Assembly: GCF_015689335.1 (NCBI RefSeq)
Contig: NZ_CP065053.1
Span: 4,278,001 to 4,342,000, forward strand
Length of the DNA stretch: 64,000 bases
DNA from: Massilia antarctica
Lineage (GTDB): Bacteria; Pseudomonadota; Gammaproteobacteria; Burkholderiales; Burkholderiaceae_D
Direction of reading: 5' to 3'
Below are positions 49,070 to 56,841 of this stretch, piece after piece. Under the pieces are notes generated by a model that searched no databases, was not told where the DNA came from, and saw only the letters and a program-made list of their open reading frames with translations. A program made the translations under genes and the position numbers. Within the stretch, counting starts at the first letter, position 1. The number at the start of each line of letters is the position of its first letter.

Positions 49070-49451
49070 GAACCTTGATGTGTGCATGTCGCAGGGGGCA
49101 CGGTCGGCAAGCAGTTAAAGCGTTTGTTACCGACTGCTGAAAACCCATGATCGTTGCCAGGACAAGCACACGCACGATGCATGTCGAGATCGATGCGGAC
49201 AGCGCCGCATCTGTCTCTCTGGATAATTCGCGCCGGCTGCGCACCGCCGGTTCAGGCGACGGACCCGCAGGCGGCGCTTCGGCTTTGGTCCTGGCCCTGA
49301 CATTGAGGTTTGACCACGATAACAAAATTTCCGTACAGAACGTAAATCCTTCTAAAGGATATATTTTACTCAACGATCGTATTGAGAATCATTTACATTT
49401 AGGGTAAGATGCGGCCGTCTCCCCAGTCCCACGGGCGAGTTGGAAGCCAGT
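49070..49451. other. Intergenic region with iron-operon promoter
   Basis: 382 bp. The left part holds nothing I can support; an 86-codon frame at 49147-49407 looks non-coding. The right part is AT-rich, with an inverted repeat ATCCTT-CTA-AAGGAT (49346-49360), a possible -10 TATATT (49360-49365) and the Fur-like box. Confidence 0.5.
49378..49396 (+). promoter_or_regulatory. Fur box
   Basis: CGTATTGAGAATCATTTAC matches 13 of 19 positions of the Fur consensus, including an unbroken AATCATT core. It lies just downstream of a possible -10 and about 55 bp before the first gene of a siderophore-receptor operon, the usual place for iron repression. Confidence 0.7.
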
Positions 49452-49718
49452 ATGTTATTCGTCCTTGCCCTGATCCTGACCTTGCTGTCCGCCGTGTGCT
49501 GCAATTTCAGCACGCCCCGGGCCGAACCACGCCTGCCGGCCGCGCTGGGCTGGGCGCTGGGGGCGGCGCCGTTGCCACTGGCGGTCGCGGCCGTCGCCGT
49601 GCATGCCAGCATCTTCACTGCCATCCTGACGGTGTTGACCGTCTGGATGATCGCCTTGCCGGCCGTCGGCGTGCTGCGCGCGCTGCGCCGCGCCCGCGCG
49701 GGGAGGGCGCATGGCTAA
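49452..49718 (+). CDS. Small membrane protein of iron operon (DUF3325-like)
   Basis: 88 aa with two or three hydrophobic helices (residues 2-18, 32-52, 55-78). Genes like this (DUF3325/DUF3649 types) accompany PepSY proteins and siderophore receptors in many proteobacteria; the family name is from context and memory. GGAAG precedes the ATG. It overlaps the next gene by 8 bp. Role unknown, probably helping reduction or release of iron at the inner membrane. Confidence 0.75.
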   Translation: MLFVLALILTLLSAVCCNFSTPRAEPRLPAALGWALGAAPLPLAVAAVAVHASIFTAILTVLTVWMIALPAVGVLRALRRARAGRAHG

Positions 49719-50016
49719 GGACAGCGCGCAGCGCGAGCGGGTCTTGCTGCATAACGGCGTGGTGGCGCTCATACTGGGCTATCCGCTGGCGATCGCCCTG
49801 AGCGGCGTGCTGCACCGGCTGATGCAATCGCTGGACGCCGGCCCGGTGGCCGGGCAACTGACAATGTGGGTCGTATATCCACTCTGGGTCAGCGTGATCG
49901 CCCTGATCTTCCTGCTGCCCAGCAAACGCGCCTGCTGGACCTGGCTGGCGCTGGCCAACGCGCTGGCCGCCGGCGCCTGCTACCTTCTGACCCTGGCCGG
50001 CGGGGGCGCCGCATGA
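49711..50016 (+). CDS. Small membrane protein of iron operon (DUF3649-like)
   Basis: 101 aa with three hydrophobic helices (about 14-34, 47-67 and 74-96). GGGAGGGCGC lies right before its ATG. It overlaps both neighbours and ends as ATGA with the PepSY gene, so the four genes form one coupled operon. Function unknown. Confidence 0.75.
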   Translation: MAKDSAQRERVLLHNGVVALILGYPLAIALSGVLHRLMQSLDAGPVAGQLTMWVVYPLWVSVIALIFLLPSKRACWTWLALANALAAGACYLLTLAGGGAA

Positions 50017-51641
50017 AGCCGGAGATCGTGCGCACCTACAAAGTGGTGCATACCTGGGTCGGCATTCTCAGCGGCGTGATGCTGTTCATCGCCTTTTACG
50101 CCGGCGCGTTCACCATGTTCAAGCCCGAGATCGGGCGCTGGGCAGAGGCAGTGCCGAGCGCGCGGCAAGGCGCCAGTTCGCCGCTCGATGCATTGGCCGC
50201 CGCATTTTTTGCCACGCGCGTCGAGGCCATCGGCAGCGCCGTGCTGGTGCTCGACCGCGAGCGGCCAGGATACGGCCGCATGCGCTATACCGACAAGCAG
50301 GGCGCCAGCTGGCAGGTGACCTTCGACGACGCCGGCCGCCTGCAAACGAGCGCCGCGCAAACCGGACCGGCCGGCCACTTCGTCGACGAGGTGCACCGCA
50401 ATGGCGGCCTGCCGCTGGCCGGCGCCGTGGCCGAGCCGATCATCGGCGTGGTGGCCTTGCTGTACGCGCTGGCGCTCATTTCCGGCGTGGTCATCCTGCT
50501 GCCGTCGCTGGTCAAGGATTTGCTGCTGCTGCGCATCAGCGCCAACGTCAAGCGCTTCTGGCTCGATGCGCACAACCTGATCGGCATCACCAGCCTGCCG
50601 TTTCACCTGGTCATTGCCCTGACCACGGCCGGGTTCTGCCTGCACGACTGGGTCTACGACACCCAGGACGCCACCATTCACGCCATCGGCAAAGCAGCCG
50701 CCGCGGCGCCTGGCGCCAGGGGCAAGGCCGACCCCGGCGCCAGCGCAAACTGGGTGACGCCATCGTCCCTGCTGGCCAGCGCCCGGGCCCAGTCCGCCAG
50801 TTTCACGCCCACCGAGCTGACCTACCGCGGCCTGGACAGCCCGAAACCGCAAGTGAACCTGGGCGGCGAAGACTGGAGCGGCCACATGCGCGCCCCGCGT
50901 GCCGGTTTCATGAACTTCAATCCCGTCACCGGCCAGCTCAACAAGGGCATCAGCCTGCTGCCGCACCAGCAAACCAACTGGGAAGCGAGCCTGTCGGCCA
51001 TCTTCGCGCTGCACTTCGGCAGTTTTGGCGGGGTGCCGGTGCGCCTGGCGTACGCCGTGATGGGCGTGCTGGGTGCGATCCTGTTCTACACCGGCAACCT
51101 TCTGTGGATCGAATCGCGGCTGAAAAAAAACCGCCAGCTTGCCGTGCCCCTCCAACAGCCGCGTCACGTGCGCTGGGTGGCGGCACTGACGGTCGGGCTG
51201 TGCCTTGGCGCCGTCATCGGGCTTCCGCTCGGCATGGTGGCGCTGCGCTGGCAAGCCAGCCTGGGCGTCGGTCTGGCCGGCATCGGCCTGTCGGTCTTCA
51301 ATACCGCGCTGGCCGTCGGCCTGCTGGCGGCGCTGGTCAAGGGCGTGGCCTGGGCCGGCTACCGGCTGAGCGCCGCCGCCGCGCTGGCGACCCTGCTGGT
51401 GCCCGCCACCAGCCTGCTGGCGGCCCTGTTCCCGGCCCTGCCGATCGCCAAGCCATATGTCACCGATTTCCTGTTTATCGACGGCCTGTCGCTGCTCGGC
51501 GGCCTGGCGCTGCTGTGGATGGCGGCGCGCGTGCGCCGGCGCGGCCGCTCGGGCGAGCAGCACAGCGTCTGGCGCGAGCCGGCGCTGTCTCCACAAACGA
51601 ATCCAAGCCAAATACCTTCTAACCAAATGGAGCAAATGTAA
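50013..51641 (+). CDS. PepSY-domain iron-regulated membrane protein
   Basis: 542 aa of the PepSY_TM (PiuB/FoxB-like) family, inner-membrane proteins thought to reduce ferric siderophores and release iron. The N-terminus has VRTYKVVHTWVGILSGVMLF with the first helix and a conserved histidine. Further helices lie near 145-170, 195-220, 345-370, 395-420 and beyond, with histidine-rich turns (WLDAHNLIGITSLPFHLVIA). ATGA overlap at the start; it shares one base with the receptor start (TAATG). Confidence 0.9.
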   Translation: MKPEIVRTYKVVHTWVGILSGVMLFIAFYAGAFTMFKPEIGRWAEAVPSARQGASSPLDALAAAFFATRVEAIGSAVLVLDRERPGYGRMRYTDKQGASWQVTFDDAGRLQTSAAQTGPAGHFVDEVHRNGGLPLAGAVAEPIIGVVALLYALALISGVVILLPSLVKDLLLLRISANVKRFWLDAHNLIGITSLPFHLVIALTTAGFCLHDWVYDTQDATIHAIGKAAAAAPGARGKADPGASANWVTPSSLLASARAQSASFTPTELTYRGLDSPKPQVNLGGEDWSGHMRAPRAGFMNFNPVTGQLNKGISLLPHQQTNWEASLSAIFALHFGSFGGVPVRLAYAVMGVLGAILFYTGNLLWIESRLKKNRQLAVPLQQPRHVRWVAALTVGLCLGAVIGLPLGMVALRWQASLGVGLAGIGLSVFNTALAVGLLAALVKGVAWAGYRLSAAAALATLLVPATSLLAALFPALPIAKPYVTDFLFIDGLSLLGGLALLWMAARVRRRGRSGEQHSVWREPALSPQTNPSQIPSNQMEQM

Positions 51642-53779
51642 TGCGAGTTGTCCCTGTGTGTGCTTTCCGTGCCATTCCCATGGCCTGTATGACCATGATC
51701 GCCACCGTGTCCCTGCCGGCCATGGCCCAGGCGCCTGTCGAAACCATGAAGGAAATCACTGTCAAGGCCGCTGCCGAGACGGCCGCCAGCCTTCCCGCGG
51801 CCGCGCCCGGCGGCAAAGTGGCGACGGGCGCCCGTCTCGGCGTGCTCGGCAACGTGAGCGTGATGGACACGCCGTTCAACATCACTGCCTACACATCCCA
51901 GACCATCGCCGACCAGCAGGCCCAGACCATCGCCGCCGTGCTCAAGAACGACCCGTCGGTGCGCACCACCACCAACGAAGGCCACATCGTCGAGAACTTC
52001 AATATCCGCGGTTTCGGCGTGAGTTCGGGATCGATGGCGATCAATGGCGCCTACGGCCTGGCCCCGGAGCAAAACACCCCGACCGAAATGTTTGAACGGG
52101 TCGAAGTGCTCAAGGGTCCCGGCGCAATGATGATGGGCCTGCCGCCGGCGGGCGATGTGGGCGGCGCGGTCAACCTGGTGCCCAAGCGCGCCGGTGCCAC
52201 TCCGCTGACCCGCGTGACGACCTCGGTGTCGACCAAGTCGAACGTGGGTGTGCATGCCGATGTGGCGCGCCGCTTCGGCGAGGACCAAGCCCTGGGCGTG
52301 CGCGTCAACGGCGTGCTCTCCGGCGGCAAAACCTGGCTGGACCACCAGACCAGGAAGCGCGAAATCGGCCACGTGGCGGTCGACTACCAGGGCAAGGGCT
52401 GGAACGTGGAGATGGACGCCTACTCGCTGACCAACAAGGTGCGCAAGGGCGCGCCGATGCAGCCGATCATCAACGGCTGGACCCATGTGCCGAAAGCGCC
52501 GCATGGCTCCACCAACTTCTTCTACGGCGAAGATGTGTACGGCAACACCGAAACCCAGGGCGTGATCGTACGTGGCCAGGTCGAGCTCGGCGCTGGCTGG
52601 AGCGCGTTCGCCTCGGCCGGCTCGGCCAAGCATTCGTACGACGGCTTCATCTTCGGCACCCGTCCGGTGCTGCCAGTGTCCGGAGGCGACAGCGGCAATG
52701 CCACCGGCACGGCCTACAATTCATGGGGCGAGTACGAAACCACCACGTTTGAAACGGGCGTGCGCGGCCAGTTCACCACCGGCGCCATCGCGCACAAGGT
52801 GACCGTGGCAGCCAACGTCATGAACTACGAAGGCGGCAGCCGCGGCAACGGCACCGCGCCCATCAACAGCAACATCTACAATCCGACGCCGATCGCCATG
52901 CCGGCCGGGAAAGATGCCTCGACCTACAACCAGTTCAATGATGACGTGATGACTGGGCTCAGCGCGGCCGATTCGATGTGGTTTGCCGATGGCAAGCTGC
53001 AAATCACCATCGGTGCGCGCGCCCAGAAGGTGCATCAGAAGCTGGACAACTACGAGGAAACCGCCGTCACGCCGCTGGCCGGCGTAGTGTTCAAGCCGTG
53101 GGGCGACAATGTATCCTTGTACGCCAATTACGTTGAAGGCCTGAGCGCCGGCACCACCGTTGCGGCGCCGTATGCGAATGAAGGCGAAACGTTCAAGCCG
53201 TACAAGTCCAAACAGGCCGAAATTGGCGTGAAATGGGCGATGAATACGCTCACCCAGACCCTGAGCCTGTTCCAGATCAGCAAACCGGCCCTGATCGAGA
53301 AGGACAACCGCATGACCACCGACGGCGAGCAGCGCAACCGTGGCGTGGAGTGGAATGTGTTCGGCAAGGCCGGCAAGGACATTTCCTTGCTCGGTGGCGT
53401 GGCATATACCAAGGCCGAGCAGACCAGGACCGCCAAGGGCATCAACCAGGGCAAGTCGCAGTTGGGCGTGCCGCGTCTGACGGCCAACATCGGCGTCGAC
53501 TACGCGCTGGCTGCGGTGCCGGGGCTGGAACTGAGTTCGCGCATCAACTACACCGGCAAGCAGTGGCTGGCGGGCGACAACAGCCTGAAACTCGATGCGT
53601 GGACCACCTTGGACCTGGGCGCGCGTTACGCGACGCGCTTTGGCGCAATGCCGGTGGTGCTGCGCGCCTTTGTGACCAACGTGGGCGACAAGGAGTACTT
53701 TGAAGGCGCATGGGGAGCGGGGCGGGTGAACGTGGGCGCGCCGCGGGCCGTGCGTTTGTCGGCGGCGTTCGATTTCTGA
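51641..53779 (+). CDS. TonB-dependent siderophore receptor
   Basis: Outer-membrane receptor of 712 aa. A signal peptide ends near PAMAQA. The plug has the siderophore-type stretch VMDTPFNITAYTSQTIADQQ, NFNIRGFGV and FERVEVLKGPGAMMMG. The barrel ends RLSAAFDF with terminal Phe. Size and plug sequence place it with FhuE/FpvA-like ferric siderophore receptors, clearly different from the carbohydrate receptor at 15397. It has no N-terminal signalling domain. The ligand is unknown. Confidence 0.93.
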   Translation: MRVVPVCAFRAIPMACMTMIATVSLPAMAQAPVETMKEITVKAAAETAASLPAAAPGGKVATGARLGVLGNVSVMDTPFNITAYTSQTIADQQAQTIAAVLKNDPSVRTTTNEGHIVENFNIRGFGVSSGSMAINGAYGLAPEQNTPTEMFERVEVLKGPGAMMMGLPPAGDVGGAVNLVPKRAGATPLTRVTTSVSTKSNVGVHADVARRFGEDQALGVRVNGVLSGGKTWLDHQTRKREIGHVAVDYQGKGWNVEMDAYSLTNKVRKGAPMQPIINGWTHVPKAPHGSTNFFYGEDVYGNTETQGVIVRGQVELGAGWSAFASAGSAKHSYDGFIFGTRPVLPVSGGDSGNATGTAYNSWGEYETTTFETGVRGQFTTGAIAHKVTVAANVMNYEGGSRGNGTAPINSNIYNPTPIAMPAGKDASTYNQFNDDVMTGLSAADSMWFADGKLQITIGARAQKVHQKLDNYEETAVTPLAGVVFKPWGDNVSLYANYVEGLSAGTTVAAPYANEGETFKPYKSKQAEIGVKWAMNTLTQTLSLFQISKPALIEKDNRMTTDGEQRNRGVEWNVFGKAGKDISLLGGVAYTKAEQTRTAKGINQGKSQLGVPRLTANIGVDYALAAVPGLELSSRINYTGKQWLAGDNSLKLDAWTTLDLGARYATRFGAMPVVLRAFVTNVGDKEYFEGAWGAGRVNVGAPRAVRLSAAFDF

Positions 53780-53799
53780 TAGGTTTTGCTGGCGCTACG

Positions 53800-53830
53800 C
53801 CCTCTTGCTGTCTGGTAGACGGCAAGAGGG
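53800..53830 (+). other. Strong stem-loop after siderophore receptor
   Basis: Arms CCCTCTTGC and GCAAGAGGG enclose a second stem GTCT / AGAC. No T tract follows, so it probably protects the mRNA 3' end rather than terminating by itself. Confidence 0.55.
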
Positions 53831-53847
53831 TGTGACCAGGTAGTCAG

Positions 53848-53871
53848 GCCCGCCATGCAGCGGGCTTTTTT
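53848..53871 (+). terminator. Rho-independent terminator of iron operon
   Basis: GCCCGC / GCGGGC stem with a 6-base loop, followed by six T residues. It closes the iron operon. Confidence 0.9.
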
Positions 53872-53907
53872 GCATGTTATCTATCCTCGGTCGAAAGGGC
53901 TGGCACC

Positions 53908-54354
53908 ATGGATGCGAAAATCGAGTTTGTCAAAGACTGGTCGGATGACGACATGTCGCAATTGACGATTTCAATCTGCGACGGCGCGTCCCGATTCTGT
54001 CATGAGGTGTATGTCGGCCCTCAGCGCTTGCGCGATGCCGTGCGCGGACTGGATGGTTTCAAGGACGACGTTTACGGCGGAACGTATGACCTGCGTTTCG
54101 GCGTCTTCGGCCCTGCCTATGCCGCTGGCGCGTTTCATGCGCACTTTCAGTTCGATCAACATGCAGACTTGCTCATCACGGTGCATGCGCAATCGCGGTT
54201 CGTCGAGTTCCCCGTCAATGAAGTGGCAAGTGAAATAACGCTTTACCTCACGGCGTTGCCCAGCCAGCTCGACGATTTTGTCCGGGCCTTGCGCGCCGTG
54301 AGCGACGGCCATGCCGATAGCGCCACCCTCGACGCCACCGGGCCATATTATTAA
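53908..54354 (+). CDS. Conserved-looking hypothetical protein
   Basis: 148 aa, soluble, not recognised. Composition and codon use look coding (ISICDGASRFCHEVYVGPQR, YDLRFGVFGPAYAAGAFHAH). No signal or membrane segment. It follows the iron operon terminator and is convergent with the MFS gene, 28 bp away. It is probably a stand-alone gene; no promoter motif stands out. Confidence 0.7.
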   Translation: MDAKIEFVKDWSDDDMSQLTISICDGASRFCHEVYVGPQRLRDAVRGLDGFKDDVYGGTYDLRFGVFGPAYAAGAFHAHFQFDQHADLLITVHAQSRFVEFPVNEVASEITLYLTALPSQLDDFVRALRAVSDGHADSATLDATGPYY

Positions 54355-54382
54355 CACCGCGCTATTGCCTGTGCGTACCGGC

Positions 54383-55846
54383 TCAGGCGCCGGTGCGCGC
54401 CGGCTGTACGGCGCCACGCGTGCGCGCGTCGTCTGCCAGGCTACCCAGGCGCAACGAGGCCAGTCCGGCGACCAGGCTCAGACCGGCCATGCCCGCAAAC
54501 GCCGCGTGGCAGCCCGCCAGCGAGCTGCCGCCAGCGGTGCCAGCGGTGCCGAACGCATGCGCCAGACTCGACAGTAACGCCACGCCGAGCGCTGCACCCA
54601 GTTGGCGCGCCGTGTTGAACAGGCCCGCCGCCAGTCCGGCATCGGCGGCCGGCACGCCGGCCAGCGCGGCGTGGGCACTGCTCATCAGCATCAAGCCCAG
54701 GCCGGTCCCGATCAGCAGGATCGGACCGAGCACATGGTTCGCATAGTGCGCGGCCTGGGGCAGGGCTGCGAGCCACAGAAAGCCTGCCGCGCCGAGCACG
54801 GCGCCGCAGAATGGCAGACGGCGCCATCCCGCATCCATCAACGGCCGCGACGCGATGGCCGCCACCGCCAACGCCAGGCCCATCGGCAGCAGGGCCAGTC
54901 CGGCATCGAGCGCCGGATAGGCAAGCACCTGCTGCAGTACGATGGACAGGAATAAGCTGGATGAGGTCAATGCCGCCCCCAGGCACAGCACCACGAGATT
55001 GCCGAAGCGGACGTTGCGCAGCGCGAAAATGCCGAGCCGGACCAGCGGCTGCGCCGTCCTGCGTTCGATCGCCACGAACAGTGCGCCCAGCACCAGCGAG
55101 CCGATCAGCATGGCGGGTACCCCGTTCGCGCCCCAGCCTCCCGCGAGCGCGCGGCCGCAGGCATAAATCAGCACGCCGATCGCGCCGGTGATACTGAGCG
55201 CGCCGGCAAGATCGAGGCGTGGACGCGGCCCACCGCCCCGCGCTGCCTGCATGCTCAAGCCCACCCCAGCCATCAGCGCCACGCCGATCGGGACATTGAC
55301 GAACATGACCCAGCGCCAGCCAGCCCACGCCGTGAGGACGCCGCCGGCCACCACGCCCAGCGCGGACGCGATGGCGCTCGAGGCGGCCCACAGCGAAATC
55401 GCCCTGGCCCTGGCGCGGCCCTGGGGGTAGACGGCCACGATCACCGCCAAGGTCGAGGTCGCCAGGGCGGCGGCGCCGCAGCCCTGGACGGCGCGCGCGG
55501 CCAGCAGCATGGCGGCGCCATCGGCCTTGCCGGCCGCCAGGCTGGCCAAGGTAAACACCAGCAGCCCTGACATCAAGACCGGCTTGCGTCCGTACAGATC
55601 GCTGGCGCGCGCGGCCAGCAGCATCAAGCCGCCCAGCATCAGCAGATAGGCGTCCACCACCCACTGAAGCTGGGCCGGATCCAGATGCAGCTCGCGCTGA
55701 ATCGATGGCAGTGCCACGTTGACGATGGCGCCGTCCATCACCACCATGAAGGAACACAGGCAAGCGATCAGCAGCGCGAACGCGCGTGGTACGTGGGGGT
55801 GCAGCAGGGAAGGGGGCGCGGCGGCGGCCGCAGGGAGGGCAGGCAT
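54383..55846 (-). CDS. MFS multidrug exporter, DHA2 (14-helix) type
   Basis: Inner-membrane proton-driven exporter of 487 aa. The DHA2 start is clear (VVMDGAIVNVALPSIQRELH, WVVDAYLLMLGGLMLLAARA) with the DLYGRKPV loop. Fourteen hydrophobic segments can be counted approximately. GGAG lies 5 bp before the ATG. It is divergent from an AraC regulator across 120 bp, so the regulator probably controls it. Substrate unknown. Confidence 0.92.
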   Translation of the reverse strand: MPALPAAAAAPPSLLHPHVPRAFALLIACLCSFMVVMDGAIVNVALPSIQRELHLDPAQLQWVVDAYLLMLGGLMLLAARASDLYGRKPVLMSGLLVFTLASLAAGKADGAAMLLAARAVQGCGAAALATSTLAVIVAVYPQGRARARAISLWAASSAIASALGVVAGGVLTAWAGWRWVMFVNVPIGVALMAGVGLSMQAARGGGPRPRLDLAGALSITGAIGVLIYACGRALAGGWGANGVPAMLIGSLVLGALFVAIERRTAQPLVRLGIFALRNVRFGNLVVLCLGAALTSSSLFLSIVLQQVLAYPALDAGLALLPMGLALAVAAIASRPLMDAGWRRLPFCGAVLGAAGFLWLAALPQAAHYANHVLGPILLIGTGLGLMLMSSAHAALAGVPAADAGLAAGLFNTARQLGAALGVALLSSLAHAFGTAGTAGGSSLAGCHAAFAGMAGLSLVAGLASLRLGSLADDARTRGAVQPARTGA

Positions 55847-55904
55847 GATGACTCCAGTCGTTGTCGGTATCGGCGGCAGCCGGAGGGCATGCCGCAGGCG
55901 ACAG

Positions 55905-55950
55905 TATTGGACGGCGGCCGGAAATGCTGGTAACGTTATTTGGACAATAA
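55905..55950. promoter_or_regulatory. Candidate AraC operator between MFS gene and regulator
   Basis: TATTGGAC (55905-55912) and TATTTGGAC (55937-55945) are near-identical half-sites 32 bp apart, about three helical turns. The second lies in an inverted repeat TTATT-TGGAC-AATAA. This fits an AraC-type activator at the divergent promoter. Confidence 0.45.
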
Positions 55951-55966
55951 ATAGTGAAATCCGGCC

Positions 55967-56830
55967 ATGCCTCGACCCGCCAGCAAACCCACCCGCATGT
56001 CCCCGCTCATCCATGCATCCGCCTCCAGCCCCGATCCTGCCCTCGACGCCAGCGAACGCAGCGACGGCCCGGCCCTGATCGCCCTGGGCGGCGATGCGCA
56101 GCCGGACAGCCAGTTCCGCCTCGGTACGGTCGAATACGACTGGCATGCGCATGTGCGTGGACAGCTGTTTTGCGTGGAAAGCGGCCTGATTCACGTGCGC
56201 ACGGCGCACGGTTCCTGGCTATTGCCGCCGCATCGGGCGGGATGGATACCGCCCGGGGTAGCGCACCAGGTCAGCGTGAGCGGCGCCATGACCGGATGGA
56301 GCCTGCTGGTCACCCCCGTGGCCAGCCGCGCGCTGCCGGCCACGCCCTGCGTGGTCGCTGTCAATACCTTGATGCTGGCGCTGGTGCGGCGGGCCGTGGG
56401 CTGGTCCGGCCAGCAGCCGGCCAGTCCGCAGCAGGAGCGTTTGAGCGCCGTGCTGCTCGATGAAATCGCCGATGCGCCGCATGAGGCATTGCATTTGCCG
56501 ATGCCCTCCGACCGCCGCCTGTTGCGCATCGCCGCAGCCATCGTGGCCGCCCCCGGCGCCGAGCGCAGCCTGGAGCAGTGGGCGGAGGTGGGCGCCATAT
56601 CGGCGCGCACCATGAGCCGCCTGTTTCGCAGCGAAACCGGCATCAGTTTTGCGCAATGGCGCCAGCAGGCCCGCCTGAGCCGCGCGCTGGAGCTGCTGGC
56701 GCAGGGCGATGCCGTGGCGCGGGTGGCCGACACGCTCGGCTACGCAAGTCCCAGCAACTTCATCGCGATGTTCCGGCGCGCCTTCGGGGACTCTCCGTCG
56801 CACTACTTTGCCGGCCGGCGCGCGCCCTGA
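55967..56830 (+). CDS. AraC-family transcriptional regulator
   Basis: 287 aa. An N-terminal cupin-like sensor domain (VEYDWHAHVRGQLFCVESG, PPHRAGWIPPGVAHQV) is followed by a C-terminal double helix-turn-helix (SLEQWAEVGAISARTMSRLF and VARVADTLGYASPSNFIAMF). Type resembles regulators that control adjacent efflux genes. The start is uncertain; ATG 55997 would remove 10 residues. Neither start has a good ribosome site. It ends 11 bp from the convergent clpV end. Confidence 0.9.
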   Translation: MPRPASKPTRMSPLIHASASSPDPALDASERSDGPALIALGGDAQPDSQFRLGTVEYDWHAHVRGQLFCVESGLIHVRTAHGSWLLPPHRAGWIPPGVAHQVSVSGAMTGWSLLVTPVASRALPATPCVVAVNTLMLALVRRAVGWSGQQPASPQQERLSAVLLDEIADAPHEALHLPMPSDRRLLRIAAAIVAAPGAERSLEQWAEVGAISARTMSRLFRSETGISFAQWRQQARLSRALELLAQGDAVARVADTLGYASPSNFIAMFRRAFGDSPSHYFAGRRAP

Positions 56831-56841
56831 ACCGGCCCGGC

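Noticed and set aside
49147..49407. 86-codon frame ahead of the iron operon
   Set aside because: It runs across the promoter and Fur-like box and its end is simply AT-rich promoter DNA.
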